Source: Rhodospirillales bacterium
GTDB taxonomy: Bacteria; Pseudomonadota; Alphaproteobacteria; Rhodospirillales; UBA2165
Assembly: GCA_012960465.1 (NCBI GenBank)
Contig: DUBF01000109.1
Coordinates: 1-33,737, forward strand
DNA: 33,737 nucleotides
Reading direction: 5' to 3'
Below the pieces are notes generated by a model, which was not told the DNA's origin, made no database searches, and was given only the letters and a program-made list of their open reading frames with translations. This document shows positions 31,725 to 33,737 of this stretch, in pieces (the stretch's first letter is position 1; each line of letters starts with the position of its first letter). A program made the translations under genes and the position numbers.

Positions 31725-32412
31725 ATGAAAAAGGTTGGGCTGCAATGGATTTCCAAGCTTTGGAAACGCGCCCTGAAAATTATCCATATCCATCCGAGTT
31801 TTGGATTGGCAGGCGTATTTTTGTGTGGCGTGCTGGCTTGGCGCCTTCAATTGGAGTCTGGAAATCACCAACACTTAAAGTTTCTGCGTCTCCTGCCACG
31901 AAATGCGCGAAAACGTTTTCAAAGAATACAAATTGACCATTCATTATTCCAACACAACAGGCGTGCGCGCCACCTGCCCGGATTGTCATGTGCCTCGGGA
32001 ATGGGCGCACAAATTGACGCGAAAAATCCGGGCTACCAACGATTTATTTCATTGGGCAGTGAGATCAATCGATACAAAAGAAAAATTCGAAGCAAAACGC
32101 CACAGCCTCGCCCGGCAAGTTTGGGCAATGATGAAGTCCAACAATTCTCAGGAATGCCGAAACTACCATGATATTGATTCAATGAAAACATCGGAACAAA
32201 CAGAAAAGCCGAGACCGTTTCACGAACTCACGGTGGTTTGGAAAATGACTTGTATCGACTGCCACAAAGGTATTGCCCACAAACTTCCCAAAGAATTCGA
32301 CAAAGAGATCACCATGGACCAACTGCACGACAGGTTGGAGAAGGAAAAAGTTAATTGTGAAAGCTGTCACTTAAATATGGCTAGACCAAAATCAAACAAT
32401 GGTTGGGATTAA
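31725..32412 (+). pseudogene. napC: NapC/NirT-type multihaem cytochrome c, disrupted by three lesions
   Basis: Membrane-anchored quinol-oxidising cytochrome that feeds periplasmic reductases. Translation starts at ATG 31725 (AGGAAC before it) with the N-terminal membrane helix (FGLAGVFLCGVLAW). At about 31840 the homologous frame shifts by +1 to GAFNWSLEITNT; there TAA (31876-31878) stands where the family has Glu (TNTE-FC), and SFCVSCHEM follows. The rest runs to 32412. Haem motifs are CVSCH, CPDCH, CIDCH and CESCH; the third motif is CRNYH (32155-32169), one base from CRNCH. A frameshift, a nonsense codon and a lost haem Cys together suggest a pseudogene; an error-prone assembly is the alternative. 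A restart at the internal ATG 31903 would lack the anchor and first haem. Confidence 0.85.
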
Positions 32413-32442
32413 ATGACCGGGATAAAAGAAAAGGAAAGACCG

Positions 32443-33114
32443 ATGAATGTTCAAAACATATTTTTATTTGGCTTTGTAGCATTACTGATTTCGGCTTTTA
32501 GTTTGCCGACTTACGGGCAAAAATCATCCGCGGCAATCAAGAAAGGTAAGGCGCTCTATAAAGAGAATTGCCTGGTATGCCATCAGGCTGATGCCATTGG
32601 AAAGCCGGGTGTAGCCCCTTCCCTTACAAATCCGGAATTTCTAAGTACTGCCTCGAATAAGTTCATCGAAGGCACCATTCGCGACGGCCGGGAAGATACC
32701 AGCATGATGCCCTTTGCCCATTTGGGCCGATCAAAGGTCCGCGCCATCGTCGCTTATTTGAGATCGAATGCGAAATCACCCCATCGCTCACAGGAAATAG
32801 ACGGTCAGCCCGACGCCATCGGCGATGTCGCACTCGGCCAAACCTGGTACATGAACATTTGTTCCACCTGTCATGGAAGTGCGGGAAATGGATATGAATC
32901 CGAGGGCGCTGGCACAGCAATCGGATTGCCGGGATTTCTCGACAAGGCGTCAGACGGATTTATTCGCGAGACCATAAAAAAAGGCCGCTCGAACACACGC
33001 ATGTTGCCCTTCCAAGGTCCCGAAGGCCTCGCCAATTTATCCGACCATCAAATCGACGACATTATCACTTACCTGAGAGAACAGCTCAAAACGAAAGTGG
33101 AGAAACAGCCATGA
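32443..33114 (+). CDS. Dihaem c-type cytochrome, periplasmic
   Basis: A 223-residue exported protein: signal peptide about 1-25 (ending LPTYGQ), then two class I cytochrome c domains. Haem sites are CLVCH (Cys43, Cys46, His47) and CSTCH (Cys140, Cys143, His144). Each domain has a likely Met axial ligand in a matching segment (DTSMMPF and NTRMLPF), and FIEGTIRDGRED and FIRETIKKGRSN show the domains are an internal duplication. It should carry electrons to the molybdoenzyme encoded next, whose ATG overlaps its stop (ATGA). ATG 32443 has AAGGAAAG; an in-frame ATG at 32413 lacks a site. Confidence 0.92.
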   Translation: MNVQNIFLFGFVALLISAFSLPTYGQKSSAAIKKGKALYKENCLVCHQADAIGKPGVAPSLTNPEFLSTASNKFIEGTIRDGREDTSMMPFAHLGRSKVRAIVAYLRSNAKSPHRSQEIDGQPDAIGDVALGQTWYMNICSTCHGSAGNGYESEGAGTAIGLPGFLDKASDGFIRETIKKGRSNTRMLPFQGPEGLANLSDHQIDDIITYLREQLKTKVEKQP

Positions 33115-33737
33115 AACGTATCAAAAACAAATTCTCACGCCGTGATTTCATGAAAAACAGCGCCTTCATTTCGGCATCTGCTGCGGGCGCTGGATTGATG
33201 GTCGGCAATAATCCGGAACTTGTCGCCTCGCCCGCCAATGCGCAGGTGAGCGAAGACGATCGCACGACTGCAATTGCCCAATGCCCCTATTGCGGGGTTG
33301 GCTGTGGCACCATTATTCAGGTGGAAAAAGGTAAAATCGTTTCGATGCGACCAGATAAAGACCACCCAACAAATTATGGACTACAATGCATCAAAGGCCT
33401 AACCGCTGCAGAACCCATGTATGTCGACCGAATGGAAGGCGATCCCTATGTCCGTAAAGACGTCTGGGCAGAATGGAAAAAACCGGGTCACGGCAATCTT
33501 GATTATATCAGCAAAACCAAGGGATCCTTTGACGAGGAACACTTCATCCGAATTCCATATGAACAAGCTTCGGAAATGGTCGATCACAAAATAGCCCATT
33601 TCGCTAAAAAGTGTGGCGGCAATTCAATAGGGCTCTACGGATCGGGCCAGCTGACGATGGAAGGCCAGTATCTCGACATCTTCTTCGAAACCGAGGTTTC
33701 CATCACCGTAGATCAGTACCTCGACATGATCGAGCGG
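33111..33737 (+). CDS. Molybdopterin oxidoreductase, Nap/Nas-like, N-terminal part (runs off window)
   Basis: The first 209 residues of a Tat-exported molybdoenzyme. MKRIKNKFSRRDFMKN is a twin-arginine signal with cleavage near SPANA-Q (about 44). Cys58-x2-Cys61-x3-Cys65-x27-Cys93 (CPYCGVGC...GLQCIKGL) binds the [4Fe-4S] cluster seen in periplasmic nitrate reductase and relatives. GLYGSGQLTMEGQYL (about 175-189) is the conserved strand before the Mo-ligand region, which is outside the window. After it, the usual Nap/Nas run toward N-ARHCM is replaced by DIFFETEVSITVDQYLDMIE. Nitrate reductase is the leading guess; other Nap-like reductases remain possible. No napB- or napD-like gene is seen. 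Confidence 0.8.
   Translation, partial: MKRIKNKFSRRDFMKNSAFISASAAGAGLMVGNNPELVASPANAQVSEDDRTTAIAQCPYCGVGCGTIIQVEKGKIVSMRPDKDHPTNYGLQCIKGLTAAEPMYVDRMEGDPYVRKDVWAEWKKPGHGNLDYISKTKGSFDEEHFIRIPYEQASEMVDHKIAHFAKKCGGNSIGLYGSGQLTMEGQYLDIFFETEVSITVDQYLDMIER

Noticed and set aside
31640-31936. 98-codon plus-strand frame across the FNR box and start of napC
   Set aside because: Begins inside the FNR box. The residues match no family, while the other two frames carry the NapC sequence.
33660-33737. Frameshift at the end of the molybdoenzyme
   Set aside because: Neither alternative frame gives Nap-like residues, and the annotated frame stays open to the edge. A divergent segment or assembly edge is more likely than a simple indel.
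1-33737. tRNA, rRNA, CRISPR arrays, insertion sequences, attachment sites
   Set aside because: Scanned by eye for tRNA T-loop motifs, regularly spaced repeats, transposase motifs and flanking repeats; none seen.

Overview
The window looks like a chromosomal piece of a low-GC, probably marine, uncultivated alphaproteobacterium. This is inferred from gene families and composition: Tat-exported TRAP binding protein, HAAT-type amino-acid ABC transporter, CBS-BON and universal stress proteins of alphaproteobacterial type, and an FNR/FixK-like regulator. No rRNA, tRNA, IS element, integrase or CRISPR array was seen.

Region 1 (1-3.7 kb, mostly minus strand): an SMP-30/gluconolactonase-like protein; a two-gene antioxidant operon of a peroxiredoxin and a glutathione S-transferase; traces of a decayed gene; an AEC-family carrier. 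The peroxiredoxin has an in-frame TGA exactly at the peroxidatic cysteine, with a SECIS-like hairpin 17 nt downstream, so it is read here as a selenoprotein.

Region 2 (3.7-11 kb): a tripartite TRAP transporter (Tat-type binding protein, DctQ, DctM), a 68-residue membrane protein and an amidase, all minus strand. They are followed by two divergent dehydrogenases (D-2-hydroxyacid and 3-hydroxyisobutyrate type). The set fits uptake and processing of an organic acid or amide.

Region 3 (11.4-22.9 kb, plus strand, AT-rich): a long catabolic cluster with its own IclR regulator. In order: recombinase-like HTH small protein, Rieske oxygenase, SDR, cupin, alpha/beta hydrolase, IclR, SDR lacking the YxxxK pair, ThDP enzyme, NadX-like dehydrogenase, extradiol dioxygenase, dienelactone-hydrolase-like protein, 62-residue unknown, and FAD monooxygenase. 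It ends at a strong terminator. Facing it is a six-gene minus-strand operon (22.99-28.43 kb) of a polysaccharide-deacetylase-family enzyme and a complete branched-chain-amino-acid-type ABC transporter, likely the matching uptake system. The aromatic ring-oxygenating and ring-cleaving enzymes are recognisable; the substrate is not.

Region 4 (28.6-33.7 kb, visibly more GC-rich): a low-oxygen respiration module. It holds a universal stress protein, an FNR-type regulator, a small protein, a CBS-BON protein, a NapC-type multihaem cytochrome gene carrying three lesions, a dihaem cytochrome c, and the start of a Tat-exported molybdopterin oxidoreductase. Four near-perfect FNR boxes precede the four plus-strand transcription units. 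In all four, a -10-like hexamer begins exactly 23 nt after the box, which is class II FNR promoter geometry.

The most notable points are the selenocysteine peroxiredoxin coupled to a GST, the uniform FNR regulon leading into a broken napC, and the unassigned aromatic catabolic cluster with its odd SDR, NadX and ThDP enzymes.
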